A stretch of 64,000 bases of DNA from positions 1-64,000 of the forward strand of contig BRXU01000074.1 of NCBI GenBank assembly GCA_030267565.1, written 5' to 3'. The notes below the pieces were generated by a model. It was not told where the DNA came from. It did no database searches and saw nothing but the letters and a program-made list of their open reading frames with translations. This document shows, one piece after another, positions 39,101 through 52,300 of the stretch; the first letter of the stretch is position 1, and each line of letters starts with the position of its first letter. A program made the translations under genes and the position numbers. The DNA is from Pleodorina starrii. Taxonomy: Eukaryota > Chlorophyta > Chlorophyceae > Chlamydomonadales > Volvocaceae.

Positions 39101-42100
39101 TGCAGCCAGCAGGGTTCGATGGGTGTACCCCAGTGGCGGCCGGCCTAAACAGGCATGTGGGGCCAGCCAAGTTACAAGTTCCGCCGCCCAGTTGGTTCAT
39201 TATAATCATATTAATTATTATAACTTATGGCACCGACACCATTCACATGGTCCAGCCCTGTAATGGGTCCATCCCTGCCCACACCATGCCAGCAGGCCAC
39301 CCCCCACCCGCACCCCCACAGGCCGCCCCCCCAAATCCCAACCAAAACTCGGAAAGAGTTCAAACTTGATGCACGACAATTTTGTTCATAGTCTCAGCTA
39401 TCCATCCCCCAAAGAACGGGGTCAAAACTCGAAAGCAATTTTTTAAGTCGATGACAGGATTTCACGCAAAACCCCCTCTACTATCAGTGCATAGCCCATC
39501 TGCACATGGGAAAGCTGTGCCTGGGACTGGGTTGCAGCCAGCAGGGTTCGATGGGTGTACCCCAGTGGCGGCCGGCCTAAACAGGCATGTGGGGCCAGCC
39601 AAGTTACAAGTTCCGCCGCCCAGTTGGTTCATTATAATCATATTAATTATTATAACTTATGGCACCGACACCATTCACATGGTCCAGCCCTGTAATGGGT
39701 CCATCCCTGCCCACACCATGCCAGCAGGCCACCCCCCACCCGCACCCCCACAGGCCGCCCCCCCAAATCCCAACCAAAACTCGGAAAGAGTTCAAACTTG
39801 ATGCACGACAATTTTGTTCATAGTCTCAGCTATCCATCCCCCAAAGAACGGGGTCAAAACTCGAAAGCAATTTTTTAAGTCGATGACAGGATTTCACGCA
39901 AAACCCCCTCTACTATCAGTGCATAGCCCATCTGCACATGGGAAAGCTGTGCCTGGGACTGGGTTGCAGCCAGCAGGGTTCGATGGGTGTACCCCAGTGG
40001 CGGCCGGCCTAAACAGGCATGTGGGGCCAGCCAAGTTACAAGTTCCGCCGCCCAGTTGGTTCATTATAATCATATTAATTATTATAACTTATGGCACCGA
40101 CACCATTCACATGGTCCAGCCCTGTAATGGGTCCATCCCTGCCCACACCATGCCAGCAGGCCACCCCCCACCCGCACCCCCACAGGCCGCCCCCCCAAAT
40201 CCCAACCAAAACTCGGAAAGAGTTCAAACTTGATGCACGACAATTTTGTTCATAGTCTCAGCTATCCATCCCCCAAAGAACGGGGTCAAAACTCGAAAGC
40301 AATTTTTTAAGTCGATGACAGGATTTCACGCAAAACCCCCTCTACTATCAGTGCATAGCCCATCTGCACATGGGAAAGCTGTGCCTGGGACTGGGTTGCA
40401 GCCAGCAGGGTTCGATGGGTGTACCCCAGTGGCGGCCGGCCTAAACAGGCATGTGGGGCCAGCCAAGTTACAAGTTCCGCCGCCCAGTTGGTTCATTATA
40501 ATCATATTAATTATTATAACTTATGGCACCGACACCATTCACATGGTCCAGCCCTGTAATGGGTCCATCCCTGCCCACACCATGCCAGCAGGCCACCCCC
40601 CACCCGCACCCCCACAGGCCGCCCCCCCAAATCCCAACCAAAACTCGGAAAGAGTTCAAACTTGATGCACGACAATTTTGTTCATAGTCTCAGCTATCCA
40701 TCCCCCAAAGAACGGGGTCAAAACTCGAAAGCAATTTTTTAAGTCGATGACAGGATTTCACGCAAAACCCCCTCTACTATCAGTGCATAGCCCATCTGCA
40801 CATGGGAAAGCTGTGCCTGGGACTGGGTTGCAGCCAGCAGGGTTCGATGGGTGTACCCCAGTGGCGGCCGGCCTAAACAGGCATGTGGGGCCAGCCAAGT
40901 TACAAGTTCCGCCGCCCAGTTGGTTCATTATAATCATATTAATTATTATAACTTATGGCACCGACACCATTCACATGGTCCAGCCCTGTAATGGGTCCAT
41001 CCCTGCCCACACCATGCCAGCAGGCCACCCCCCACCCGCACCCCCACAGGCCGCCCCCCCAAATCCCAACCAAAACTCGGAAAGAGTTCAAACTTGATGC
41101 ACGACAATTTTGTTCATAGTCTCAGCTATCCATCCCCCAAAGAACGGGGTCAAAACTCGAAAGCAATTTTTTAAGTCGATGACAGGATTTCACGCAAAAC
41201 CCCCTCTACTATCAGTGCATAGCCCATCTGCACATGGGAAAGCTGTGCCTGGGACTGGGTTGCAGCCAGCAGGGTTCGATGGGTGTACCCCAGTGGCGGC
41301 CGGCCTAAACAGGCATGTGGGGCCAGCCAAGTTACAAGTTCCGCCGCCCAGTTGGTTCATTATAATCATATTAATTATTATAACTTATGGCACCGACACC
41401 ATTCACATGGTCCAGCCCTGTAATGGGTCCATCCCTGCCCACACCATGCCAGCAGGCCACCCCCCACCCGCACCCCCACAGGCCGCCCCCCCAAATCCCA
41501 ACCAAAACTCGGAAAGAGTTCAAACTTGATGCACGACAATTTTGTTCATAGTCTCAGCTATCCATCCCCCAAAGAACGGGGTCAAAACTCGAAAGCAATT
41601 TTTTAAGTCGATGACAGGATTTCACGCAAAACCCCCTCTACTATCAGTGCATAGCCCATCTGCACATGGGAAAGCTGTGCCTGGGACTGGGTTGCAGCCA
41701 GCAGGGTTCGATGGGTGTACCCCAGTGGCGGCCGGCCTAAACAGGCATGTGGGGCCAGCCAAGTTACAAGTTCCGCCGCCCAGTTGGTTCATTATAATCA
41801 TATTAATTATTATAACTTATGGCACCGACACCATTCACATGGTCCAGCCCTGTAATGGGTCCATCCCTGCCCACACCATGCCAGCAGGCCACCCCCCACC
41901 CGCACCCCCACAGGCCGCCCCCCCAAATCCCAACCAAAACTCGGAAAGAGTTCAAACTTGATGCACGACAATTTTGTTCATAGTCTCAGCTATCCATCCC
42001 CCAAAGAACGGGGTCAAAACTCGAAAGCAATTTTTTAAGTCGATGACAGGATTTCACGCAAAACCCCCTCTACTATCAGTGCATAGCCCATCTGCACATG

Positions 42101-45100
42101 GGAAAGCTGTGCCTGGGACTGGGTTGCAGCCAGCAGGGTTCGATGGGTGTACCCCAGTGGCGGCCGGCCTAAACAGGCATGTGGGGCCAGCCAAGTTACA
42201 AGTTCCGCCGCCCAGTTGGTTCATTATAATCATATTAATTATTATAACTTATGGCACCGACACCATTCACATGGTCCAGCCCTGTAATGGGTCCATCCCT
42301 GCCCACACCATGCCAGCAGGCCACCCCCCACCCGCACCCCCACAGGCCGCCCCCCCAAATCCCAACCAAAACTCGGAAAGAGTTCAAACTTGATGCACGA
42401 CAATTTTGTTCATAGTCTCAGCTATCCATCCCCCAAAGAACGGGGTCAAAACTCGAAAGCAATTTTTTAAGTCGATGACAGGATTTCACGCAAAACCCCC
42501 TCTACTATCAGTGCATAGCCCATCTGCACATGGGAAAGCTGTGCCTGGGACTGGGTTGCAGCCAGCAGGGTTCGATGGGTGTACCCCAGTGGCGGCCGGC
42601 CTAAACAGGCATGTGGGGCCAGCCAAGTTACAAGTTCCGCCGCCCAGTTGGTTCATTATAATCATATTAATTATTATAACTTATGGCACCGACACCATTC
42701 ACATGGTCCAGCCCTGTAATGGGTCCATCCCTGCCCACACCATGCCAGCAGGCCACCCCCCACCCGCACCCCCACAGGCCGCCCCCCCAAATCCCAACCA
42801 AAACTCGGAAAGAGTTCAAACTTGATGCACGACAATTTTGTTCATAGTCTCAGCTATCCATCCCCCAAAGAACGGGGTCAAAACTCGAAAGCAATTTTTT
42901 AAGTCGATGACAGGATTTCACGCAAAACCCCCTCTACTATCAGTGCATAGCCCATCTGCACATGGGAAAGCTGTGCCTGGGACTGGGTTGCAGCCAGCAG
43001 GGTTCGATGGGTGTACCCCAGTGGCGGCCGGCCTAAACAGGCATGTGGGGCCAGCCAAGTTACAAGTTCCGCCGCCCAGTTGGTTCATTATAATCATATT
43101 AATTATTATAACTTATGGCACCGACACCATTCACATGGTCCAGCCCTGTAATGGGTCCATCCCTGCCCACACCATGCCAGCAGGCCACCCCCCACCCGCA
43201 CCCCCACAGGCCGCCCCCCCAAATCCCAACCAAAACTCGGAAAGAGTTCAAACTTGATGCACGACAATTTTGTTCATAGTCTCAGCTATCCATCCCCCAA
43301 AGAACGGGGTCAAAACTCGAAAGCAATTTTTTAAGTCGATGACAGGATTTCACGCAAGGGGGGGGGGGGGGGGGGGGCATAGCCCATCTGCACATGGGAA
43401 AGCTGTGCCTGGGACTGGGTTGCAGCCAGCAGGGTTCGATGGGTGTACCCCAGTGGCGGCCGGCCTAAACAGGCATGTGGGGCCAGCCAAGTTACAAGTT
43501 CCGCCGCCCAGTTGGTTCATTATAATCATATTAATTATTATAACTTATGGCACCGACACCATTCACATGGTCCAGCCCTGTAATGGGTCCATCCCTGCCC
43601 ACACCATGCCAGCAGGCCACCCCCCACCCGCACCCCCACAGGCCGCCCCCCCAAATCCCAACCAAAACTCGGAAAGAGTTCAAACTTGATGCACGACAAT
43701 TTTGTTCATAGTCTCAGCTATCCATCCCCCAAAGAACGGGGTCAAAACTCGAAAGCAATTTTTTAAGTCGATGACAGGATTTCACGCAAAACCCCCTCTA
43801 CTATCAGTGCATAGCCCATCTGCACATGGGAAAGCTGTGCCTGGGACTGGGTTGCAGCCAGCAGGGTTCGATGGGTGTACCCCAGTGGCGGCCGGCCTAA
43901 ACAGGCATGTGGGGCCAGCCAAGTTACAAGTTCCGCCGCCCAGTTGGTTCATTATAATCATATTAATTATTATAACTTATGGCACCGACACCATTCACAT
44001 GGTCCAGCCCTGTAATGGGTCCATCCCTGCCCACACCATGCCAGCAGGCCACCCCCCACCCGCACCCCCACAGGCCGCCCCCCCAAATCCCAACCAAAAC
44101 TCGGAAAGAGTTCAAACTTGATGCACGACAATTTTGTTCATAGTCTCAGCTATCCATCCCCCAAAGAACGGGGTCAAAACTCGAAAGCAATTTTTAACGT
44201 CGATGACAGGATTTCACGCAAAACCCCCTCTACTATCAGTGCATAGCCCATCTGCACATGGGAAAGCTGTGCCTGGGACTGGGTTGCAGCCAGCAGGGTT
44301 CGATGGGTGTACCCCAGTGGCGGCCGGCCTAAACAGGCATGTGGGGCCAGCCAAGTTACAAGTTCCGCCGCCCAGTTGGTTCATTATAATCATATTAATT
44401 ATTATAACTTATGGCACCGACACCATTCACATGGTCCAGCCCTGTAATGGGTCCATCCCTGCCCACACCATGCCAGCAGGCCACCCCCCACCCGCACCCC
44501 CACAGGCCGCCCCCCCAAATCCCAACCAAAACTCGGAAAGAGTTCAAACTTGATGCACGACAATTTTGTTCATAGTCTCAGCTATCCATCCCCCAAAGAA
44601 CGGGGTCAAAACTCGAAAGCAATTTTTTAAGTCGATGACAGGATTTCACGCAAAACCCCCTCTACTATCAGTGCATAGCCCATCTGCACATGGGAAAGCT
44701 GTGCCTGGGACTGGGTTGCAGCCAGCAGGGTTCGATGGGTGTACCCCAGTGGCGGCCGGCCTAAACAGGCATGTGGGGCCAGCCAAGTTACAAGTTCCGC
44801 CGCCCAGTTGGTTCATTATAATCATATTAATTATTATAACTTATGGCACCGACACCATTCACATGGTCCAGCCCTGTAATGGGTCCATCCCTGCCCACAC
44901 CATGCCAGCAGGCCACCCCCCACCCGCACCCCCACAGGCCGCCCCCCCAAATCCCAACCAAAACTCGGAAAGAGTTCAAACTTGATGCACGACAATTTTG
45001 TTCATAGTCTCAGCTATCCATCCCCCAAAGAACGGGGTCAAAACTCGAAAGCAATTTTTTAAGTCGATGACAGGATTTCACGCAAAACCCCCTCTACTAT

Positions 45101-48100
45101 CAGTGCATAGCCCATCTGCACATGGGAAAGCTGTGCCTGGGACTGGGTTGCAGCCAGCAGGGTTCGATGGGTGTACCCCAGTGGCGGCCGGCCTAAACAG
45201 GCATGTGGGGCCAGCCAAGTTACAAGTTCCGCCGCCCAGTTGGTTCATTATAATCATATTAATTATTATAACTTATGGCACCGACACCATTCACATGGTC
45301 CAGCCCTGTAATGGGTCCATCCCTGCCCACACCATGCCAGCAGGCCACCCCCCACCCGCACCCCCACAGGCCGCCCCCCCAAATCCCAACCAAAACTCGG
45401 AAAGAGTTCAAACTTGATGCACGACAATTTTGTTCATAGTCTCAGCTATCCATCCCCCAAAGAACGGGGTCAAAACTCGAAAGCAATTTTTTAAGTCGAT
45501 GACAGGATTTCACGCAAAACCCCCTCTACTATCAGTGCATAGCCCATCTGCACATGGGAAAGCTGTGCCTGGGACTGGGTTGCAGCCAGCAGGGTTCGAT
45601 GGGTGTACCCCAGTGGCGGCCGGCCTAAACAGGCATGTGGGGCCAGCCAAGTTACAAGTTCCGCCGCCCAGTTGGTTCATTATAATCATATTAATTATTA
45701 TAACTTATGGCACCGACACCATTCACATGGTCCAGCCCTGTAATGGGTCCATCCCTGCCCACACCATGCCAGCAGGCCACCCCCCACCCGCACCCCCACA
45801 GGCCGCCCCCCCAAATCCCAACCAAAACTCGGAAAGAGTTCAAACTTGATGCACGACAATTTTGTTCATAGTCTCAGCTATCCATCCCCCAAAGAACGGG
45901 GTCAAAACTCGAAAGCAATTTTTTAAGTCGATGACAGGATTTCACGCAAAACCCCCTCTACTATCAGTGCATAGCCCATCTGCACATGGGAAAGCTGTGC
46001 CTGGGACTGGGTTGCAGCCAGCAGGGTTCGATGGGTGTACCCCAGTGGCGGCCGGCCTAAACAGGCATGTGGGGCCAGCCAAGTTACAAGTTCCGCCGCC
46101 CAGTTGGTTCATTATAATCATATTAATTATTATAACTTATGGCACCGACACCATTCACATGGTCCAGCCCTGTAATGGGTCCATCCCTGCCCACACCATG
46201 CCAGCAGGCCACCCCCCACCCGCACCCCCACAGGCCGCCCCCCCAAATCCCAACCAAAACTCGGAAAGAGTTCAAACTTGATGCACGACAATTTTGTTCA
46301 TAGTCTCAGCTATCCATCCCCCAAAGAACGGGGTCAAAACTCGAAAGCAATTTTTTAAGTCGATGACAGGATTTCACGCAAAACCCCCTCTACTATCAGT
46401 GCATAGCCCATCTGCACATGGGAAAGCTGTGCCTGGGACTGGGTTGCAGCCAGCAGGGTTCGATGGGTGTACCCCAGTGGCGGCCGGCCTAAACAGGCAT
46501 GTGGGGCCAGCCAAGTTACAAGTTCCGCCGCCCAGTTGGTTCATTATAATCATATTAATTATTATAACTTATGGCACCGACACCATTCACATGGTCCAGC
46601 CCTGTAATGGGTCCATCCCTGCCCACACCATGCCAGCAGGCCACCCCCCACCCGCACCCCCACAGGCCGCCCCCCCAAATCCCAACCAAAACTCGGAAAG
46701 AGTTCAAACTTGATGCACGACAATTTTGTTCATAGTCTCAGCTATCCATCCCCCAAAGAACGGGGTCAAAACTCGAAAGCAATTTTTTAAGTCGATGACA
46801 GGATTTCACGCAAAACCCCCTCTACTATCAGTGCATAGCCCATCTGCACATGGGAAAGCTGTGCCTGGGACTGGGTTGCAGCCAGCAGGGTTCGATGGGT
46901 GTACCCCAGTGGCGGCCGGCCTAAACAGGCATGTGGGGCCAGCCAAGTTACAAGTTCCGCCGCCCAGTTGGTTCATTATAATCATATTAATTATTATAAC
47001 TTATGGCACCGACACCATTCACATGGTCCAGCCCTGTAATGGGTCCATCCCTGCCCACACCATGCCAGCAGGCCACCCCCCACCCGCACCCCCACAGGCC
47101 GCCCCCCCAAATCCCAACCAAAACTCGGAAAGAGTTCAAACTTGATGCACGACAATTTTGTTCATAGTCTCAGCTATCCATCCCCCAAAGAACGGGGTCA
47201 AAACTCGAAAGCAATTTTTTAAGTCGATGACAGGATTTCACGCAAAACCCCCTCTACTATCAGTGCATAGCCCATCTGCACATGGGAAAGCTGTGCCTGG
47301 GACTGGGTTGCAGCCAGCAGGGTTCGATGGGTGTACCCCAGTGGCGGCCGGCCTAAACAGGCATGTGGGGCCAGCCAAGTTACAAGTTCCGCCGCCCAGT
47401 TGGTTCATTATAATCATATTAATTATTATAACTTATGGCACCGACACCATTCACATGGTCCAGCCCTGTAATGGGTCCATCCCTGCCCACACCATGCCAG
47501 CAGGCCACCCCCCACCCGCACCCCCACAGGCCGCCCCCCCAAATCCCAACCAAAACTCGGAAAGAGTTCAAACTTGATGCACGACAATTTTGTTCATAGT
47601 CTCAGCTATCCATCCCCCAAAGAACGGGGTCAAAACTCGAAAGCAATTTTTTAAGTCGATGACAGGATTTCACGCAAAACCCCCTCTACTATCAGTGCAT
47701 AGCCCATCTGCACATGGGAAAGCTGTGCCTGGGACTGGGTTGCAGCCAGCAGGGTTCGATGGGTGTACCCCAGTGGCGGCCGGCCTAAACAGGCATGTGG
47801 GGCCAGCCAAGTTACAAGTTCCGCCGCCCAGTTGGTTCATTATAATCATATTAATTATTATAACTTATGGCACCGACACCATTCACATGGTCCAGCCCTG
47901 TAATGGGTCCATCCCTGCCCACACCATGCCAGCAGGCCACCCCCCACCCGCACCCCCACAGGCCGCCCCCCCAAATCCCAACCAAAACTCGGAAAGAGTT
48001 CAAACTTGATGCACGACAATTTTGTTCATAGTCTCAGCTATCCATCCCCCAAAGAACGGGGTCAAAACTCGAAAGCAATTTTTTAAGTCGATGACAGGAT

Positions 48101-49317
48101 TTCACGCAAAACCCCCTCTACTATCAGTGCATAGCCCATCTGCACATGGGAAAGCTGTGCCTGGGACTGGGTTGCAGCCAGCAGGGTTCGATGGGTGTAC
48201 CCCAGTGGCGGCCGGCCTAAACAGGCATGTGGGGCCAGCCAAGTTACAAGTTCCGCCGCCCAGTTGGTTCATTATAATCATATTAATTATTATAACTTAT
48301 GGCACCGACACCATTCACATGGTCCAGCCCTGTAATGGGTCCATCCCTGCCCACACCATGCCAGCAGGCCACCCCCCACCCGCACCCCCACAGGCCGCCC
48401 CCCCAAATCCCAACCAAAACTCGGAAAGAGTTCAAACTTGATGCACGACAATTTTGTTCATAGTCTCAGCTATCCATCCCCCAAAGAACGGGGTCAAAAC
48501 TCGAAAGCAATTTTTTAAGTCGATGACAGGATTTCACGCAAAACCCCCTCTACTATCAGTGCATAGCCCATCTGCACATGGGAAAGCTGTGCCTGGGACT
48601 GGGTTGCAGCCAGCAGGGTTCGATGGGTGTACCCCAGTGGCGGCCGGCCTAAACAGGCATGTGGGGCCAGCCAAGTTACAAGTTCCGCCGCCCAGTTGGT
48701 TCATTATAATCATATTAATTATTATAACTTATGGCACCGACACCATTCACATGGTCCAGCCCTGTAATGGGTCCATCCCTGCCCACACCATGCCAGCAGG
48801 CCACCCCCCACCCGCACCCCCACAGGCCGCCCCCCCAAATCCCAACCAAAACTCGGAAAGAGTTCAAACTTGATGCACGACAATTTTGTTCATAGTCTCA
48901 GCTATCCATCCCCCAAAGAACGGGGTCAAAACTCGAAAGCAATTTTTTAAGTCGATGACAGGATTTCACGCAAAACCCCCTCTACTATCAGTGCATAGCC
49001 CATCTGCACATGGGAAAGCTGTGCCTGGGACTGGGTTGCAGCCAGCAGGGTTCGATGGGTGTACCCCAGTGGCGGCCGGCCTAAACAGGCATGTGGGGCC
49101 AGCCAAGTTACAAGTTCCGCCGCCCAGTTGGTTCATTATAATCATATTAATTATTATAACTTATGGCACCGACACCATTCACATGGTCCAGCCCTGTAAT
49201 GGGTCCATCCCTGCCCACACCATGCCAGCAGGCCACCCCCCACCCGCACCCCCACAGGCCGCCCCCCCAAATCCCAACCAAAACTCGGAAAGAGTTCAAA
49301 CTTGATGCACGACAATT
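33096..49317. repeat. Satellite array B, 432-bp unit, 37 full copies plus a partial first
   Basis: The same unit and orientation as array A. Units start at equivalent points from 33334 to 48886 at exactly 432 bp. Only a few units differ: A to G at 34018, A to T at 36459, a two-position change at 44196-44198, and a block of 20 Gs at 43358-43377. The first unit is partial, joined to telomere repeats at CCTAAAC. Confidence 0.97.
43358..43377. other. Run of 20 G replacing unit sequence
   Basis: In one unit, 20 bases of normal sequence are replaced by exactly 20 Gs with no change in unit length. Real mutation would rarely keep length and change every base to G, so a base-calling, polishing or gap-filling artefact is the likely cause. 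Confidence 0.85.
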
Positions 49318-52300
49318 TTGTTCATAGTCTCAGCTATCCATCCCCCAAAGAACGGGGTCAAAACTCGAAAGCAATTTTTGTGGAAGGTCGCTTCTCCTGC
49401 AGGGGGGGTGCGCGGGCGCGGGGGTGGCACATATGCCGATTTGGCTAAGGTAAACACCATACCCATGCCGTACCCGGATCCATACAAACCCAAGGTACTA
49501 GATGACAGTACTCATCGAGTGCGTCATGATGGTACCCGAGCCAATGGAAACGGCCCAGTGGGTAGTGAGATATTCACGTTTTTAGCATCTGAAACCCTAG
49601 AACCCTAACACTCCGAAACCCTAAGACCCCAAAACCCCGGAACCCTACAACCCTAACACCTCAATACCCTAAGACCCTAAGTCGATGACAGGATTTCACG
49701 CAAAACCCCCTCTACTATCAGTGCATAGCCCATCTGCACATGGGAAAGCTGTGCCTGGGACTGGGTTGCAGCCAGCAGGGTTCGATGGGTGTACCCCAGT
49801 GGCGGCCGGCCTAAACAGGCATGTGGGGCCAGCCAAGTTACAAGTTCCGCCGCCCAGTTGGTTCATTATAATCATATTAATTATTATAACTTATGGCACC
49901 GACACCATTCACATGGTCCAGCCCTGTAATGGGTCCATCCCTGCCCACACCATGCCAGCAGGCCACCCCCCACCCGCACCCCCACAGGCCGCCCCCCCAA
50001 ATCCCAACCAAAACTCGGAAAGAGTTCAAACTTGATGCACGACAATTTTGTTCATAGTCTCAGCTATCCATCCCCCAAAGAACGGGGTCAAAACTCGAAA
50101 GCAATTTTTGTGGAAGGTCGCTTCTCCTGCAGGGGGGGTGCGCGGGCGCGGGGGTGGCACATATGCCGATTTGGCTAAGGTAAACACCATACCCATGCCG
50201 TACCCGGATCCATACAAACCCAAGGTACTAGATGACAGTACTCATCGAGTGCGTCATGATGGTACCCGAGCCAATGGAAACGGCCCAGTGGGTAGTGAGA
50301 TATTCACGTTTTTAGCATCTGAAACCCTAGAACCCTAACACTCCGAAACCCTAAGACCCCAAAACCCCGGAACCCTACAACCCTAACACCTCAATACCCT
50401 AAGACCCTAAGTCGATGACAGGATTTCACGCAAAACCCCCTCTACTATCAGTGCATAGCCCATCTGCACATGGGAAAGCTGTGCCTGGGACTGGGTTGCA
50501 GCCAGCAGGGTTCGATGGGTGTACCCCAGTGGCGGCCGGCCTAAACAGGCATGTGGGGCCAGCCAAGTTACAAGTTCCGCCGCCCAGTTGGTTCATTATA
50601 ATCATATTAATTATTATAACTTATGGCACCGACACCATTCACATGGTCCAGCCCTGTAATGGGTCCATCCCTGCCCACACCATGCCAGCAGGCCACCCCC
50701 CACCCGCACCCCCACAGGCCGCCCCCCCAAATCCCAACCAAAACTCGGAAAGAGTTCAAACTTGATGCACGACAATTTTGTTCATAGTCTCAGCTATCCA
50801 TCCCCCAAAGAACGGGGTCAAAACTCGAAAGCAATTTTTGTGGAAGGTCGCTTCTCCTGCAGGGGGGGTGCGCGGGCGCGGGGGTGGCACATATGCCGAT
50901 TTGGCTAAGGTAAACACCATACCCATGCCGTACCCGGATCCATACAAACCCAAGGTACTAGATGACAGTACTCATCGAGTGCGTCATGATGGTACCCGAG
51001 CCAATGGAAACGGCCCAGTGGGTAGTGAGATATTCACGTTTTTAGCATCTGAAACCCTAGAACCCTAACACTCCGAAACCCTAAGACCCCAAAACCCCGG
51101 AACCCTACAACCCTAACACCTCAATACCCTAAGACCCTAAGTCGATGACAGGATTTCACGCAAAACCCCCTCTACTATCAGTGCATAGCCCATCTGCACA
51201 TGGGAAAGCTGTGCCTGGGACTGGGTTGCAGCCAGCAGGGTTCGATGGGTGTACCCCAGTGGCGGCCGGCCTAAACAGGCATGTGGGGCCAGCCAAGTTA
51301 CAAGTTCCGCCGCCCAGTTGGTTCATTATAATCATATTAATTATTATAACTTATGGCACCGACACCATTCACATGGTCCAGCCCTGTAATGGGTCCATCC
51401 CTGCCCACACCATGCCAGCAGGCCACCCCCCACCCGCACCCCCACAGGCCGCCCCCCCAAATCCCAACCAAAACTCGGAAAGAGTTCAAACTTGATGCAC
51501 GACAATTTTGTTCATAGTCTCAGCTATCCATCCCCCAAAGAACGGGGTCAAAACTCGAAAGCAATTTTTGTGGAAGGTCGCTTCTCCTGCAGGGGGGGTG
51601 CGCGGGCGCGGGGGTGGCACATATGCCGATTTGGCTAAGGTAAACACCATACCCATGCCGTACCCGGATCCATACAAACCCAAGGTACTAGATGACAGTA
51701 CTCATCGAGTGCGTCATGATGGTACCCGAGCCAATGGAAACGGCCCAGTGGGTAGTGAGATATTCACGTTTTTAGCATCTGAAACCCTAGAACCCTAACA
51801 CTCCGAAACCCTAAGACCCCAAAACCCCGGAACCCTACAACCCTAACACCTCAATACCCTAAGACCCTAAGTCGATGACAGGATTTCACGCAAAACCCCC
51901 TCTACTATCAGTGCATAGCCCATCTGCACATGGGAAAGCTGTGCCTGGGACTGGGTTGCAGCCAGCAGGGTTCGATGGGTGTACCCCAGTGGCGGCCGGC
52001 CTAAACAGGCATGTGGGGCCAGCCAAGTTACAAGTTCCGCCGCCCAGTTGGTTCATTATAATCATATTAATTATTATAACTTATGGCACCGACACCATTC
52101 ACATGGTCCAGCCCTGTAATGGGTCCATCCCTGCCCACACCATGCCAGCAGGCCACCCCCCACCCGCACCCCCACAGGCCGCCCCCCCAAATCCCAACCA
52201 AAACTCGGAAAGAGTTCAAACTTGATGCACGACAATTTTGTTCATAGTCTCAGCTATCCATCCCCCAAAGAACGGGGTCAAAACTCGAAAGCAATTTTTG

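Noticed and set aside
49318..49608. Small plus- and minus-strand frames across the 298-bp module
   Set aside because: Non-ATG start or overlap between strands, Gly/Arg and Pro-rich from G-run DNA, and truncation by telomere-like repeats.
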